Of a DNA stretch of 64,000 nt, positions 54,035-62,756 are shown piece by piece. The translations under genes were made by a program, and so were the position numbers. Source of the DNA: Caldilineaceae bacterium. Lineage in GTDB: Bacteria > Chloroflexota > Anaerolineae > Caldilineales > Caldilineaceae. Where the stretch lies: NCBI GenBank assembly GCA_026645575.1, contig JAPKMW010000049.1, forward strand, positions 1-64,000, read 5' to 3'. The notes below the pieces were generated by a model. That model was not told where the DNA came from and did no database searches. It worked only from the letters and a program-made list of their open reading frames with translations. Each line of letters begins with the position of its first letter. Positions within the stretch are counted from its first letter, which is position 1.

Positions 54035-54085
54035 CGTAGCCGGTCCATGACCGGCGATCCACTCACGGGTCACGGACCGGCTACG
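54035..54085. repeat. Palindrome with CGTAGCCGGTCC arms
   Basis: CGTAGCCGGTCCATGACC (54035-54052) and GGTCACGGACCGGCTACG (54068-54085) are complementary except for one base. It lies in the spacer before the DUF6817 gene. The core word also appears inside 32810-32872 and near 45541-45570, so it may belong to a dispersed family. Confidence 0.6.
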
Positions 54086-54127
54086 AACGGTTGTTATTCA
54101 CCCACAGTAGAAACCCGGAGAAGAATG

Positions 54128-54667
54128 ATGGAACCCAAATTCAAAGATCTGACCGATTACATCATTGCCCTCGGCGCCGCCGACATCGGCCACACGGAAA
54201 AGACCTATCTTGCCCATGCCATTGGGGTGCATAATGATATGAAAGCGTGGGGCGGCACGCCGGAACTCTGTCGCGCCGCCCTCTTCCATTCGATCTATGG
54301 CACCCAGGGCTTTCAAGGCTTCACCTTGCCCCTGGAACGCCAACCCGAACTGCGGACACTGATCGGTGACTATGCCGAGAAGCTGGCCTATCTCAACTGC
54401 TTTATGGATCGCGCTTCGCTGGATGCCCAGGTGACGCAAGCCGAAGGCCCCTACACCATCATCCACCGCGTCACCGGCGAACAAATGGCACTGACCAAAA
54501 CCGAATACGAGGATCTCATCCGTCTCCACCTCTGCGACTGGCTGGAACAAGCCCCCCGCGCCCACCAGTGGAACTACCGTCGCGCCGCCTACCGCCAGAT
54601 GGCCGAACGGCTCGGCGGTGTGGCGTTAACGGCATATGATCGGGTTTTTGCGCTCGAACCGGCCTAA
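54128..54667 (+). CDS. DUF6817 protein
   Basis: A 179-residue soluble protein containing the DUF6817 pattern HTEKTYLAHAIGVHNDMKAW with CRAALFHSIYGTQGF. The spaced H...HND...H residues look like an HD-type metal site, which would suit a phosphohydrolase, but this is inferred from pattern alone. A second conserved-looking part (AYLNCFMDRASLDAQV, RLHLCDWLEQAPR) is near residues 110 and 160. GGAGA precedes ATG 54128, which I favour over the ATG one codon earlier. No operon partner; it converges on the MFS exporter. Confidence 0.7.
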   Translation: MEPKFKDLTDYIIALGAADIGHTEKTYLAHAIGVHNDMKAWGGTPELCRAALFHSIYGTQGFQGFTLPLERQPELRTLIGDYAEKLAYLNCFMDRASLDAQVTQAEGPYTIIHRVTGEQMALTKTEYEDLIRLHLCDWLEQAPRAHQWNYRRAAYRQMAERLGGVALTAYDRVFALEPA

Positions 54668-54721
54668 TCATTAATGGAGAATGGAAAATTATTAATTGTT
54701 ATCCATTCTCCATTAATGATT
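54666..54721. terminator. Bidirectional hairpin overlapping two stop codons
   Basis: AATCATTAATGGAGAATGGA (54666-54685) and its exact complement (54702-54721) flank a 16-base A/T loop. It overlaps the stop codon of the DUF6817 gene and encodes the last residues (SLMEN) of the converging MFS gene. A further ATTCTCCATT word lies at the other end of that MFS gene. Confidence 0.7.
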
Positions 54722-55928
54722 TGCGTCGTTCCTGCACCAGAAAGCTGATCGCCAGGGCGGCCAGCGGGAGCCAGATGACAACATTCATGGTCGTTTGCAG
54801 GCCGAAGAGGTCGCCAATGCGGCCCAAGACGGCGACGCCCAAACCGCTGGCGCCATAGGCCAGACCGAGCGTTAAGCCGGAGGCCAGACCGACATTGTTG
54901 GGCATCGCTTCCTGCACCATCACCACCGAGAGCGGCCAGGGCATAGAGAGGAAGAAACCGGTGCAGCCTAGCAAGATCAGTTGCAGCCAACCTTCGCTGC
55001 GCATGGCGATAAACAAAAAGCCCAATACGAGGAGGGAAGCGATGATGATCACATTTTTGCGCCCAAGGCGTTCGGCGGCAAAGCCACCCACCAGCGTACC
55101 CGCCGCCCCGGTCAACGAGATGACGGTAAGCAGCAGCGCAATCCAATCGGCGGAAATTTGCTCGGCGTAGTAGAGCGGAATAAAGGTTTTCAGCCCGGTG
55201 AGGATGATGGTCTGCACGGTAATCAGACCGAGTAAGAGGAGAATCAGCCCCAGGTTTTGCTGATACCACGAAGCGCCCGTTTGCGACCGGGTTGCCAAAC
55301 GTTCGGCGGCGGGTTGGCGAATCTCAGCCGTGTTTGCCGCCAGAAAGCCCATAGCGACCAACGTCGGGATCATCATCCAAATGGCCGCATGGGTACCCCA
55401 GTTGTGGGTCAGCCAAGCAACCAGCAGCGGGCCAATAGCAAAGCCCAAATTGCCGCCAAAGAAGAAGATCGACGAAGCGGTCGCCGCCTTGTTGCCACTA
55501 ATCGCTCGCACCACGGACAACCCCTCTGGGTGGAACATAGCCGATCCCAGTCCGCTCAACACCACAGCCACCACAATCAGCCAATAGCTAGGCAGAAACA
55601 TTACCGCCACCATGCCCAGACCGGTAAGTAAACAACCGGCATAGACCAGCCAGCGCATCTGCTTGCGGTCACCCAGGATGCCGAAAAGGGGTTGCGAAAC
55701 GGCGATGATCAAATTATTAAAAGACATGATTGCAGCGGCGCCGGTGTAATCGAGGGCAAAGGCTTTGAGCAGTAACGGCAGCAGCACCGCCAGCGAGCCG
55801 GTTTGCATATCAACGCTCAGGTGGCCGAGGACAACCGCCAGGAGCGTACTGCGCTTGATGGCGCTGGTGGCCGCCGGCTTGGCGATGGCGTCCGCCGTGG
55901 TTGCGGTTGAGAGGGTAGAAGTGGTCAT
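54699..55928 (-). CDS. MFS exporter, fosmidomycin-resistance-like
   Basis: A 409-residue twelve-helix major facilitator resembling Fsr-type exporters. Recognisable parts are VVLGHLSVDMQTGSLAVLLP near the start, LFGILGDRKQMRWLVYAGC (MFS motif A) near residue 83, and GSAMFHPEGLSVVRAISG near 128, a strong family mark. The C-terminal half repeats the pattern (GGFAAERLGRKNVIIIASLL). I favour the ATG at 55928 because the upstream codons lie in a repeat-like ATTCTCCATT region. A small-molecule efflux role is likely; no drug is assigned. Confidence 0.88.
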   Translation of the reverse strand: MTTSTLSTATTADAIAKPAATSAIKRSTLLAVVLGHLSVDMQTGSLAVLLPLLLKAFALDYTGAAAIMSFNNLIIAVSQPLFGILGDRKQMRWLVYAGCLLTGLGMVAVMFLPSYWLIVVAVVLSGLGSAMFHPEGLSVVRAISGNKAATASSIFFFGGNLGFAIGPLLVAWLTHNWGTHAAIWMMIPTLVAMGFLAANTAEIRQPAAERLATRSQTGASWYQQNLGLILLLLGLITVQTIILTGLKTFIPLYYAEQISADWIALLLTVISLTGAAGTLVGGFAAERLGRKNVIIIASLLVLGFLFIAMRSEGWLQLILLGCTGFFLSMPWPLSVVMVQEAMPNNVGLASGLTLGLAYGASGLGVAVLGRIGDLFGLQTTMNVVIWLPLAALAISFLVQERRKSLMENG

Positions 55929-55962
55929 GCAGTTGTGTCCATTCTCCATTTACAAGAATTGT

Positions 55963-55998
55963 AGGCAAAAGAAAAGCGCGCCGGTCAGGGCCGGCGCG
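55963..55998 (-). terminator. Rho-independent terminator of the 56137-57114 gene
   Basis: On the minus strand CGCGCCGG and CCGGCGCG form an eight-bp G/C stem around a six-base loop (55977-55998), followed by CTTTTCTTTT. It is a good intrinsic terminator that separates this gene from the MFS gene. Confidence 0.75.
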
Positions 55999-56066
55999 GC
56001 TTGACAATAAGGGTGATTATAGCACATACTGGATGAAATCAAATGAATTTTGGGTGCCAAAGGAAT

Positions 56067-56105
56067 GACAGCGTAGGTGCGGTTGCAAACCGCACCTACG
56101 CTGTC
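56067..56105. repeat. 18-bp perfect hairpin
   Basis: GACAGCGTAGGTGCGGTT (56067-56084) is exactly complementary to 56088-56105 around a GCA loop. It lies downstream of the deacetylase-like gene, just before the terminator. Confidence 0.75.
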
Positions 56106-56136
56106 TGAAGGTTGCTCAATCCCTAGATTCCACCTT

Positions 56137-57114
56137 TTATGAGATTTCTAAACGGGCGCGCTGTGCAATTTCCGCACAACTCCGCCACTCAACTTCATCA
56201 GCCAGGGTGGCATTGACCCGCTGCCCCAGCAGATCGAGAACCGCCAACCCGGTTTCCAGTCCATTCGAGAAAAAGGATTGCCAATGATTCATCAAGATCG
56301 GCCAGCCGCCGGCATTCAGCACCGTGCGAATGGCGCCGCCTTGCCCATCGGCGGTCAACAGTTGATCGGTGATCTGTTCAATGTAGGCTCGGTCGGTGCG
56401 CGGGCTGTTGATCGTCGCCCAGAAAAAATCATCGACGGTCGAGTTGATCGACACTAGCGTTGTCCCGCCCTGCATATAGGCAATGTAGGGGCGCGTGGCT
56501 GGGTAGCGATGCCAGATGTGAAGAAAATACCAGGAGTGATCGCGCCCATAGACCGCCTTCTGCGCCGCCACCATCGCCGCAATGTATTCGGCCTCGACCC
56601 GTTGCCCAAAGGTCCAACAACTGGTGTTGCCGGTGGCGTCAATCCCCACCGCCTGCAATAGTTCGTACTGGCGGATGAGATAGGGGGTCAAGGTAGTGCG
56701 GTCCTGGCTGTGTGACCATTCCAGTTCGCCCACCGGCAAGAACGCGCCGGTCGCCAGATCGACGGTCAAATTGTGGGTCAACCCTTCCGGGCAAAAATCG
56801 AAACGGGGCGCCAGGCGCGCTTTGGCGGTGGCAAGCCATTCCTGTGTCAGCGTCGGATCAAAGCCGTCGATCCCGCGCTCGATATCGCCCATACCTGCCG
56901 GCGCCGGCACAATTGAAAACTTGCCGGCCATGCCATGTCGTTGCACGACATCACAAAAGCGATCAAGAAAGCTGTTGGGAATGGTGTCCAGTAACGGACG
57001 CCCGTCGTCGGTCGCCGGCGCTCTTTTGTGGACATCCTCCCAGTGGTAGCGATAGACATGAACCAACGGGCAACTATCATCGACCAGTAGGGCAATGGGT
57101 ACACGGTTGGGCAT
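56137..57114 (-). CDS. Polysaccharide-deacetylase-like protein of unknown function
   Basis: A 325-residue protein without a signal peptide. The start IALLVDDSCPLVHVYRYHWE has the Asp pair expected of the NodB/carbohydrate esterase fold, and the spaced motifs FSIVPAPAGMGDIERGIDGF and HNLTVDLATGAFLP with GELEWSHSQDRTTLTPYLIR fit the TIM-like order. I cannot place it in a named family and no deacetylase substrate is evident. LNAGGWPILMNHWQSFFSNG near 265 is a distinctive conserved-looking loop. It lies alone between an intrinsic terminator and the acetyltransferase gene. Confidence 0.6.
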   Translation of the reverse strand: MPNRVPIALLVDDSCPLVHVYRYHWEDVHKRAPATDDGRPLLDTIPNSFLDRFCDVVQRHGMAGKFSIVPAPAGMGDIERGIDGFDPTLTQEWLATAKARLAPRFDFCPEGLTHNLTVDLATGAFLPVGELEWSHSQDRTTLTPYLIRQYELLQAVGIDATGNTSCWTFGQRVEAEYIAAMVAAQKAVYGRDHSWYFLHIWHRYPATRPYIAYMQGGTTLVSINSTVDDFFWATINSPRTDRAYIEQITDQLLTADGQGGAIRTVLNAGGWPILMNHWQSFFSNGLETGLAVLDLLGQRVNATLADEVEWRSCAEIAQRARLEIS

Positions 57115-57220
57115 AAGCTTTACCTAGCGAGAACGCTATTCCATTTCCGTAGAGTTAATCTTTATGATAAAATCAAGGGGCGCGTCTGTATCAGGAAAGT
57201 ATTCTATCCAGGGGTGAATC

Positions 57221-58075
57221 ATGTGTGCGAGTAACTACACAATCAGAACCATGACTCGGCAAGAAATAGATATGGCTATCGACTGGGCGGCGGCAGAAGG
57301 ATGGAATCCGGGGTTGTACGATGCAGATTGTTTCTATGCCGCAGATCCAAATGGCTTTCTCATCGGATTGGTTAATAATGAGCCTATTGCAACAATTTCT
57401 GCGGTGAAATATGGTGATTCCTTTGGCTTCATTGGATTTTACATTGTGAAGCCAAAGGATCGCGGCAAAGGCTACGGTATTCAGATATGGAATGCCGCTC
57501 TTGCTTCCCTTAGTGGTCGCACAATCGGTTTAGATGGAGTAATCTCTCAACAGGGCAACTACCAGAAGTCTGGGTTTGCATTGGCTTATAGAAATATCCG
57601 ATATGCTGGAACCGGAGGAGGAGCTTTTCCAACTGATTCAAGGATAGTCGACTTATCGACAATCCCTTTTGATGAAATATGCACATATGACAAACTGTTT
57701 TTTCCTGACAATCGTACACAATTTCTGAGGTGTTGGCTTGATCAACCGCAAAGCACAGCACTCGGCGTCAGAAGAAAGAATGGCAAACTGGCAGGTTACG
57801 GTGTTCTGCGCATTTGTCGCTCTGGATATAAGATCGGTCCGCTATTTTCTGACAGTCCACAGTTTGCAGAACATCTATTTCTATCACTAAAGGCCCGTGT
57901 CCCTGATGGTGCTTCTTTTTTTTTGGACGTGCCGGAAGTGAATTCAGCAGCAATCGAGTTGGTGAAGCGGCACAATATGATCGCCGCATTCGAGACGGCT
58001 CGGATGTATTTGGGAAAATGCTCTGATTTGACTCTAAGTCGACTATACGGCGTGACTACGTTTGAGCTAGGGTGA
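57221..58075 (+). CDS. GNAT acetyltransferase with C-terminal second domain
   Basis: A 284-residue cytoplasmic protein. The N-terminal GNAT domain (about 1-130) holds MTRQEIDMAIDWAAAEGWNP and the acetyl-CoA loop VKPKDRGKGYGIQIWNAALA (R/Q-x-x-G-x-G/A). A second domain of about 130 residues follows (VPEVNSAAIELVKRHNM near the end), as in YitH-like proteins. AGGGGTGA precedes the ATG. The coding sequence is visibly richer in A and T than its neighbours (for example AGAAATATCCGATATGCTGG, AAATGGCTTTCTCATC), which suggests recent acquisition. The acceptor amine is unknown. Confidence 0.85.
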   Translation: MCASNYTIRTMTRQEIDMAIDWAAAEGWNPGLYDADCFYAADPNGFLIGLVNNEPIATISAVKYGDSFGFIGFYIVKPKDRGKGYGIQIWNAALASLSGRTIGLDGVISQQGNYQKSGFALAYRNIRYAGTGGGAFPTDSRIVDLSTIPFDEICTYDKLFFPDNRTQFLRCWLDQPQSTALGVRRKNGKLAGYGVLRICRSGYKIGPLFSDSPQFAEHLFLSLKARVPDGASFFLDVPEVNSAAIELVKRHNMIAAFETARMYLGKCSDLTLSRLYGVTTFELG

Positions 58076-58153
58076 TTCCGATTCACAGCGGCTAACATTG
58101 TGATCAACCGGACAAGCAACTAAAGGACACATTTAAGGCTGTTCTGAAAATAA

Positions 58154-58215
58154 GCACCGCCAAGGTCGCCAAGGTACGCAAAGAAAACCTTACGCGCCCC
58201 TTTGCGCTCTTGGTG
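58154..58215. repeat. CGCCAAGG/CGCAAAG palindrome
   Basis: CACCGCCAAGGTCGCCAAGG with CGCAAAG on the left pairs with CTTTGCGCTCTTGGTG on the right (58200-58215). The left arm is itself an 8-9 base tandem repeat. It is one more of the periodic palindromes and sits in the 58076-58481 spacer. Confidence 0.55.
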
Positions 58216-58264
58216 TATTTCACGGTAGAAATTTTCATGCGTTGTGGTGCCGGAGGCATGTTGC

Positions 58265-58390
58265 CTATGGCCTTGCTGAGTATACCTCAACTTCATCCTC
58301 CAGCAATGGGTCAAAAGGAATCTGGAACAACACGGCGATTTTGCCCAGCATGGCCGCGACGGCGTTGGCATAGCGCTTGATGGCGACCTG
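58265..58390 (-). pseudogene. C-terminal fragment of an unidentified protein
   Basis: A 41-codon minus-strand frame between stops encodes QVAIKRYANAVAAMLGKIAV and then LFQIPFDPLLEDEVEVYSAR. It has good amphipathic composition and no start codon beyond an internal ATG. It looks like the tail of a lost gene left in the spacer. I do not recognise the family. The rest of the 406-base spacer 58076-58481 holds the palindrome and sulfatase promoter listed separately. Confidence 0.35.
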
Positions 58391-58396
58391 TCATGA

Positions 58397-58425
58397 TTGG
58401 CATCAGACCATTATCGTACTATAAT
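58397..58425 (+). promoter_or_regulatory. Sulfatase gene promoter
   Basis: TTGGCA (58397-58402), exactly 17 bases, TATAAT (58420-58425). The start would lie about 50 bases before the sulfatase ATG at 58482. Confidence 0.7.
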
Positions 58426-58481
58426 TGTGTGAGCAGAATTCTCCCGATGAACCGTCTTCACCAAACGATAATGGAGTTCCC

Positions 58482-59981
58482 ATGCCCGGACAGCCCAACG
58501 TTCTCTTAGTTTGCACGGATCACTGGCCGGCGGCGCTGTTGGGCGTTGCCGGTCATCGGGCGATCCAGACGCCGACGCTCGATGAACTGGCGCGCAGTGG
58601 TGTGCGCTATACCAATGCCTACGCCGAATGCCCGGTCTGCATTCCGGCGCGGCGCACTTTGATGACCGGCACGCCACCTCGCACCCACGGCGACCGCGTC
58701 TTCAAAGAGACGCTCCCCATGCCCGCCCACCTGCCGACACTGGCGCAGACCTTTCGCAATGCCGGTTATCAAGCCTATGCCGTGGGCAAGTTACATGTCT
58801 ACCCTCAGCGCAACCGCATCGGCTTTGATGATGTAATCCTCGATGAAGAGGGCCGCCAGCAATATGGCGCCATTGATGACTATGAACTCTTTCTGGGCGA
58901 CGAGGGCTTTGCCGGCCAATATTTCAATCACGGCATGAGCAACAACGAGTACAGCACCCGTCCCTGGCACCTGCCGGAGCATACTCACCCCACCAACTGG
59001 GCAACCAACCAGATGTGTCGGGTCATCAAACGGCGCGACCCCACCTGCCCCGGCTTCTGGTATCTCTCCTATCGCCACCCTCACCCGCCGATTGTGCCGC
59101 TGCAAAGTTATCTGGATCTCTACCACGACATTGAGATCGACCGTCCAACGATTGCCCTCTGGTCGGATGGCTATGACCCCTTGCCCTATAGTCTCCAGAG
59201 CAAGTATGCCGTAGGGCAAAAATACAACGAAATTCAGACCCGCATGGCCCGGCGCGCCTTCTATGCCCTCTGTACGCATATCGATCACCAGATCCGTGTC
59301 GTCATTGGTACGCTGCGTGAGGAGGGGCTGCTCAACGACACAATCATCCTCTTCACCGCCGATCATGGCGACATGCTGGGCAATCATAACATGTGGGCCA
59401 AGCGGCTCTTTTACGAATCTTCGGCCAACGTTCCCATGATCTTGGTCGGTGCAGCGGGCGACCAACGGGTCGGCCACCATCGGGTTGATGATCGGCTGGT
59501 CGGCTGGCAGGACATTATGCCCACCCTGCTCGACCTGGCCGGTGTGTCAATTCCAGCCACAGTGGAAGGCATCTCGATGGTTGGGGAACAGCAGCGCGAC
59601 TGGTTCTACGGCGAGATCGACGAAGGCGCCCACGCCACCCGCATGATCCATGACGGGCGCTACAAGCTGGTCTACTACGCCGCCGGCAATCACCGGCAAC
59701 TCTTTGATCTCCAGGAAGATCCCGACGAAATTATGGATCGGGCGCGTGACCCGGAGTATGCCGAACCGCTGGCGCGGCTGACCGCCCTGTTGATCAGCCA
59801 ACTCTATGGCGGCGACGAAGCATGGGTGCAAAATGGGGAGTTGATGGGGCTGCCAGATCGGGAGTTTGTTGCCGGCCCGAATAAGGGCCTGACCAGTCAA
59901 CGGGGCGCGCATTGGCCGCCACCGCCGGCCAGTCACATGCCACAGATTGAGTGGCATGGCGATAGTGGAGGGCATCGCTAA
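58482..59981 (+). CDS. Type I sulfatase (cysteine type)
   Basis: A 499-residue alkaline-phosphatase-fold sulfatase that cleaves sulfate or phosphonate esters. The N-terminal metal site is VLLVCTDHWPAALL, and the catalytic motif C53-I-P-A-R57 (within ECPVCIPARRTLMTG) shows the cysteine to be converted to formylglycine. Later marks are NTIILFTADHGDMLGNHNMW (metal ligands D and H) and DGRYKLVYYAAGNHRQLFDL. No signal peptide is seen, so it may be cytoplasmic, unlike most polysaccharide sulfatases. GGAG precedes the ATG. A formylglycine-generating enzyme must exist elsewhere; none is in the window. Confidence 0.9.
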   Translation: MPGQPNVLLVCTDHWPAALLGVAGHRAIQTPTLDELARSGVRYTNAYAECPVCIPARRTLMTGTPPRTHGDRVFKETLPMPAHLPTLAQTFRNAGYQAYAVGKLHVYPQRNRIGFDDVILDEEGRQQYGAIDDYELFLGDEGFAGQYFNHGMSNNEYSTRPWHLPEHTHPTNWATNQMCRVIKRRDPTCPGFWYLSYRHPHPPIVPLQSYLDLYHDIEIDRPTIALWSDGYDPLPYSLQSKYAVGQKYNEIQTRMARRAFYALCTHIDHQIRVVIGTLREEGLLNDTIILFTADHGDMLGNHNMWAKRLFYESSANVPMILVGAAGDQRVGHHRVDDRLVGWQDIMPTLLDLAGVSIPATVEGISMVGEQQRDWFYGEIDEGAHATRMIHDGRYKLVYYAAGNHRQLFDLQEDPDEIMDRARDPEYAEPLARLTALLISQLYGGDEAWVQNGELMGLPDREFVAGPNKGLTSQRGAHWPPPPASHMPQIEWHGDSGGHR

Positions 59982-60043
59982 AGTGTTAGGCATCCAGCCG
60001 CTGAGGCGGCTTCTCGCTGTCAGCAGCGGATTCCATCCGAGCA

Positions 60044-61423
60044 ATGGATATTATACAAATGACGAAGCCATCACTCTCCTTTCAAGGCGGCACGCTCGTC
60101 CTCTATGGCGTTGACCAAAACGAAACTGTTCCTCCCGTCTTTCAATGGATCAAAGCCCGCTGGCGCTGTGAAGCCTATCATTATCCGACGCTCATCCCTT
60201 GGCTGCGCGACCAACAGATCCGCGATAGTATCGTGCGCTGGGAAACGCTCAACCTGACCTTGCATGACCAACGAGAACCGCACGACTATCAGGTAGAAGC
60301 GCTAAAGGCGTGGCAACAGGCCAACCACCTGGGCAGCATCGTCCTGCCAACGGGCGCGGGCAAGACCTTTGTGGCGATTCAGGCGATCAAGCGGGTCAAC
60401 CGCTCGACGCTGGTGGTGGCGCCAACGATTGATCTGCTCCACCAGTGGTATGCCCGGCTGGTTAACGCCTTTACCACCGAGGTGGGCGTCTACTATGGCG
60501 GTGAAAAGATCATCAAGCCCATTACCGTCACCACCTATCACTCGGCGGGTGACTTGATGGCGAACGTTGGCAACAACTTCAAGCTGATTATCTACGATGA
60601 AGTCCATCACCTGCCGGCGCCCAGTTGGGGCGAAACGGCGTTGATGGCTCCCGCGCCCTTTCGTCTGGGTTTGACCGCCACCTATCCGACCAAAGAAGAG
60701 CAGCAAGATGGGCGCTGGAATTTGGATCAACTGATTGGCCCGATCATCTACGAAAAGCGCATTGATGAGCTGGCCGGCAAACAGTTGGCCGAATACCGCA
60801 CCGAACGGCTGCGCGTCGCCCTGACCGAGGCTGAACGCCGGCAGTATGATGAGGACTATGCGATCTACGCCCAGTTTATCAAGGAGCGCAAGCTCTATCT
60901 CCGTGGCTCGCGCTGGTGGCTGGAATTGATGCGCCTGAGTTCACTCGAGACCAAAGCGCGCGAAGCAGTCCTGGCCCATCAACGGCTGGGACGACTTCTC
61001 TCATCGGCAACCGAGAAGCTGGCCGCCCTGGATCGGCTGTTGCAAGAACATCGCCATGAACGCATTTTGATCTTCACCGAAAGCAATGACGTGGTCTATC
61101 ATCTGTCACAGCGCCATCTGATCCCGGCGTTGACTTGCGAGACCAAAGCAGCCGAGCGCAAAGAAGTGTTGGAGGGTTTTCAGCGGGGCGACTATGGGGC
61201 GCTTGTTACCTCCAAAGTTCTCAACGAAGGGATCGATGTGCCGGAGGCCAAAGTTGCCATTGTATTAGGCGGCAGCGCCGGAGCGCGTGAGTATATTCAA
61301 CGGCTGGGGCGCATTCTACGCAAAGTCGATAACCGGCAGGCGGTTCTCTATGAAATTTTCGTGCGTGACACGGTGGATGTGGGACGGGCGCGCCGTCGTC
61401 GTCCCCACCCGGAAAAGGTGTAG
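60044..61423 (+). CDS. XPB-like DNA helicase
   Basis: A 459-residue SF2 helicase like archaeal and bacterial XPB. Motif I LPTGAGKT (residues 101-108), Ia VVAPTIDLL, motif II DEVH (185-188), motif III LTATYP, and C-terminal motifs IV-VI (ILIFTESNDVVYHL, EGIDVPEAKVAIVLGGS, QRLGRILRK) are complete. XPB opens damaged DNA in nucleotide excision repair. It is followed after 12 bases by the DUF790 gene, its known nuclease-type partner. The exact start (60044 or 60059) is uncertain and no clear ribosome site is visible. Transcription from within 59982-60043 is possible. Confidence 0.92.
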   Translation: MDIIQMTKPSLSFQGGTLVLYGVDQNETVPPVFQWIKARWRCEAYHYPTLIPWLRDQQIRDSIVRWETLNLTLHDQREPHDYQVEALKAWQQANHLGSIVLPTGAGKTFVAIQAIKRVNRSTLVVAPTIDLLHQWYARLVNAFTTEVGVYYGGEKIIKPITVTTYHSAGDLMANVGNNFKLIIYDEVHHLPAPSWGETALMAPAPFRLGLTATYPTKEEQQDGRWNLDQLIGPIIYEKRIDELAGKQLAEYRTERLRVALTEAERRQYDEDYAIYAQFIKERKLYLRGSRWWLELMRLSSLETKAREAVLAHQRLGRLLSSATEKLAALDRLLQEHRHERILIFTESNDVVYHLSQRHLIPALTCETKAAERKEVLEGFQRGDYGALVTSKVLNEGIDVPEAKVAIVLGGSAGAREYIQRLGRILRKVDNRQAVLYEIFVRDTVDVGRARRRRPHPEKV

Positions 61424-61435
61424 GGAACCAGCCTG

Positions 61436-62653
61436 ATGTTAACCGCCGATCTGGTGCGTTCGCGTCTCTTTCAGCGCAACAATGAATTGCAAATTGAGTG
61501 GCTGGATGAGACAAACCGGCACTGGCAACAGACCGCTGCCGACTTGATTCATCGGCTGCAACAACAGGTTGGTCAACCGCAGGAAGCGTGGCAAGCGGCG
61601 CTAGAACGCTACGAAGCCGGTCGCACCGATTACATGACCATTCGTGGTCTCGCCAAAGTCCTCAGCGACGAGGCGACTTTTCAACCAATCACGACACCAG
61701 TTGCCCCGGCGGAATTGCGCAAACGGCTCTTTAGCCGTGGCCCGACCTTTGCCGCACCGGATCCCATCCAACCGCAAACGCGTGACAAAGTGCTTCGGGA
61801 AGCGGCCGTTGAGTATAACATTACGCCTGGTCAAGTCGAACATATCCTCTATGCGGACCGCACTGCCGCCTATCTGCTCACGGCTGCCGGTCCGACCTGG
61901 ACACCCGCCGGGTTAATCGCCCGTTACAATCTGGAACTGGCGCGTGCCGCTCTCTACTGGGCTGACCAGATGCAGGTGAACATTCACGGCAATTTCAAAG
62001 ATTTCTGGCGCTACCTCAAGCTTTTCAAACTCATGTTTGAAGCGACGGTAATCGATGGCGGCTACCGTGTGGTGATTGACGGCCCCATTTCACCCTTTGT
62101 CCAGGCCACCACCCGGTATGGCCGGCAGATGGCGGCTTTTTTGCCGGCGCTCCTGCTCTGTGATGGTTGGCGCATGTGGTCAACCGTGCGGCCTCCTTAT
62201 TTCGGCAAGCAGCTTACCTACTATCTTGACCACACCACAGCGTTGGTCAGCCATTTTAAGCAGAGCGGCGAGTTTGACAGCCGCCTGGAAGCCAACTTTG
62301 CTAAAGAATTTCATGAAAAATTTGGCGATGAACGGGAAAAGTGGCTGCTTACCCGTGAAGATGAAGTGATTCTCCTCGGTGATACGGTTATGATCCCCGA
62401 CTTTGCCTTTACCCACAAAACGGATGGTCGCCGCGCCATTGTCGAAATCGTCGGTTATTGGCACCCAGAGTATCTGGAACGCAAGGTTGCCAAAACGCGC
62501 GCCGCTAACCGTAGTGATCTGATCCTGTTGGTCTACGAAGGGGTGAATCTGGGGCGGGAAAAGTTACAGGATGTACCATCGCAGGTGTTGTATTTTAAGA
62601 ACAAGCCGGTGTTAAAGGAAGTGCTGGCACTGGTGGAGGTAGTGGCGGTGTAA
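61436..62653 (+). CDS. DUF790 protein, Bax1-like XPB partner nuclease
   Basis: A 405-residue protein of the DUF790/Bax1 family, which forms a helicase-nuclease pair with XPB and cuts bubble DNA in archaea. The N-terminal half is helical (MLTADLVRSRLFQRNNELQI, RYEAGRTDYMTIRGLAKVLS). The C-terminal third holds a PD-(D/E)XK-like core: MIPDFAFTHKTDGRRAIVEI with GYWHPEYLERKVAK, giving D, E and K in order. Gene order and a 12-base gap to the helicase are as in other XPB-Bax1 loci. Nuclease activity is inferred from the family. Confidence 0.9.
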   Translation: MLTADLVRSRLFQRNNELQIEWLDETNRHWQQTAADLIHRLQQQVGQPQEAWQAALERYEAGRTDYMTIRGLAKVLSDEATFQPITTPVAPAELRKRLFSRGPTFAAPDPIQPQTRDKVLREAAVEYNITPGQVEHILYADRTAAYLLTAAGPTWTPAGLIARYNLELARAALYWADQMQVNIHGNFKDFWRYLKLFKLMFEATVIDGGYRVVIDGPISPFVQATTRYGRQMAAFLPALLLCDGWRMWSTVRPPYFGKQLTYYLDHTTALVSHFKQSGEFDSRLEANFAKEFHEKFGDEREKWLLTREDEVILLGDTVMIPDFAFTHKTDGRRAIVEIVGYWHPEYLERKVAKTRAANRSDLILLVYEGVNLGREKLQDVPSQVLYFKNKPVLKEVLALVEVVAV

Positions 62654-62719
62654 CCTCTTTAATCAATCGTTTTGAAGTCGAGTGAGTAGTCAAAAGGTTT
62701 CATGCGGAGAGCGGATGTA

Positions 62720-62750
62720 GGAAGGTGGAAGCGGTTGACTTCCGCCTTCC
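62720..62750. terminator. Hairpin between convergent genes
   Basis: GGAAGGTGGAAG (62720-62731) pairs with CTTCCGCCTTCC (62739-62750) with one mismatch around a seven-base loop. It lies between the DUF790 and glycosyltransferase stops and may terminate both. Confidence 0.5.
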
Positions 62751-62756
62751 CAACTC

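Noticed and set aside
58120..58371. 83-residue minus-strand frame
   Set aside because: It crosses the CCAAGG palindrome and the gene-fragment region in another frame, and has low-complexity composition.
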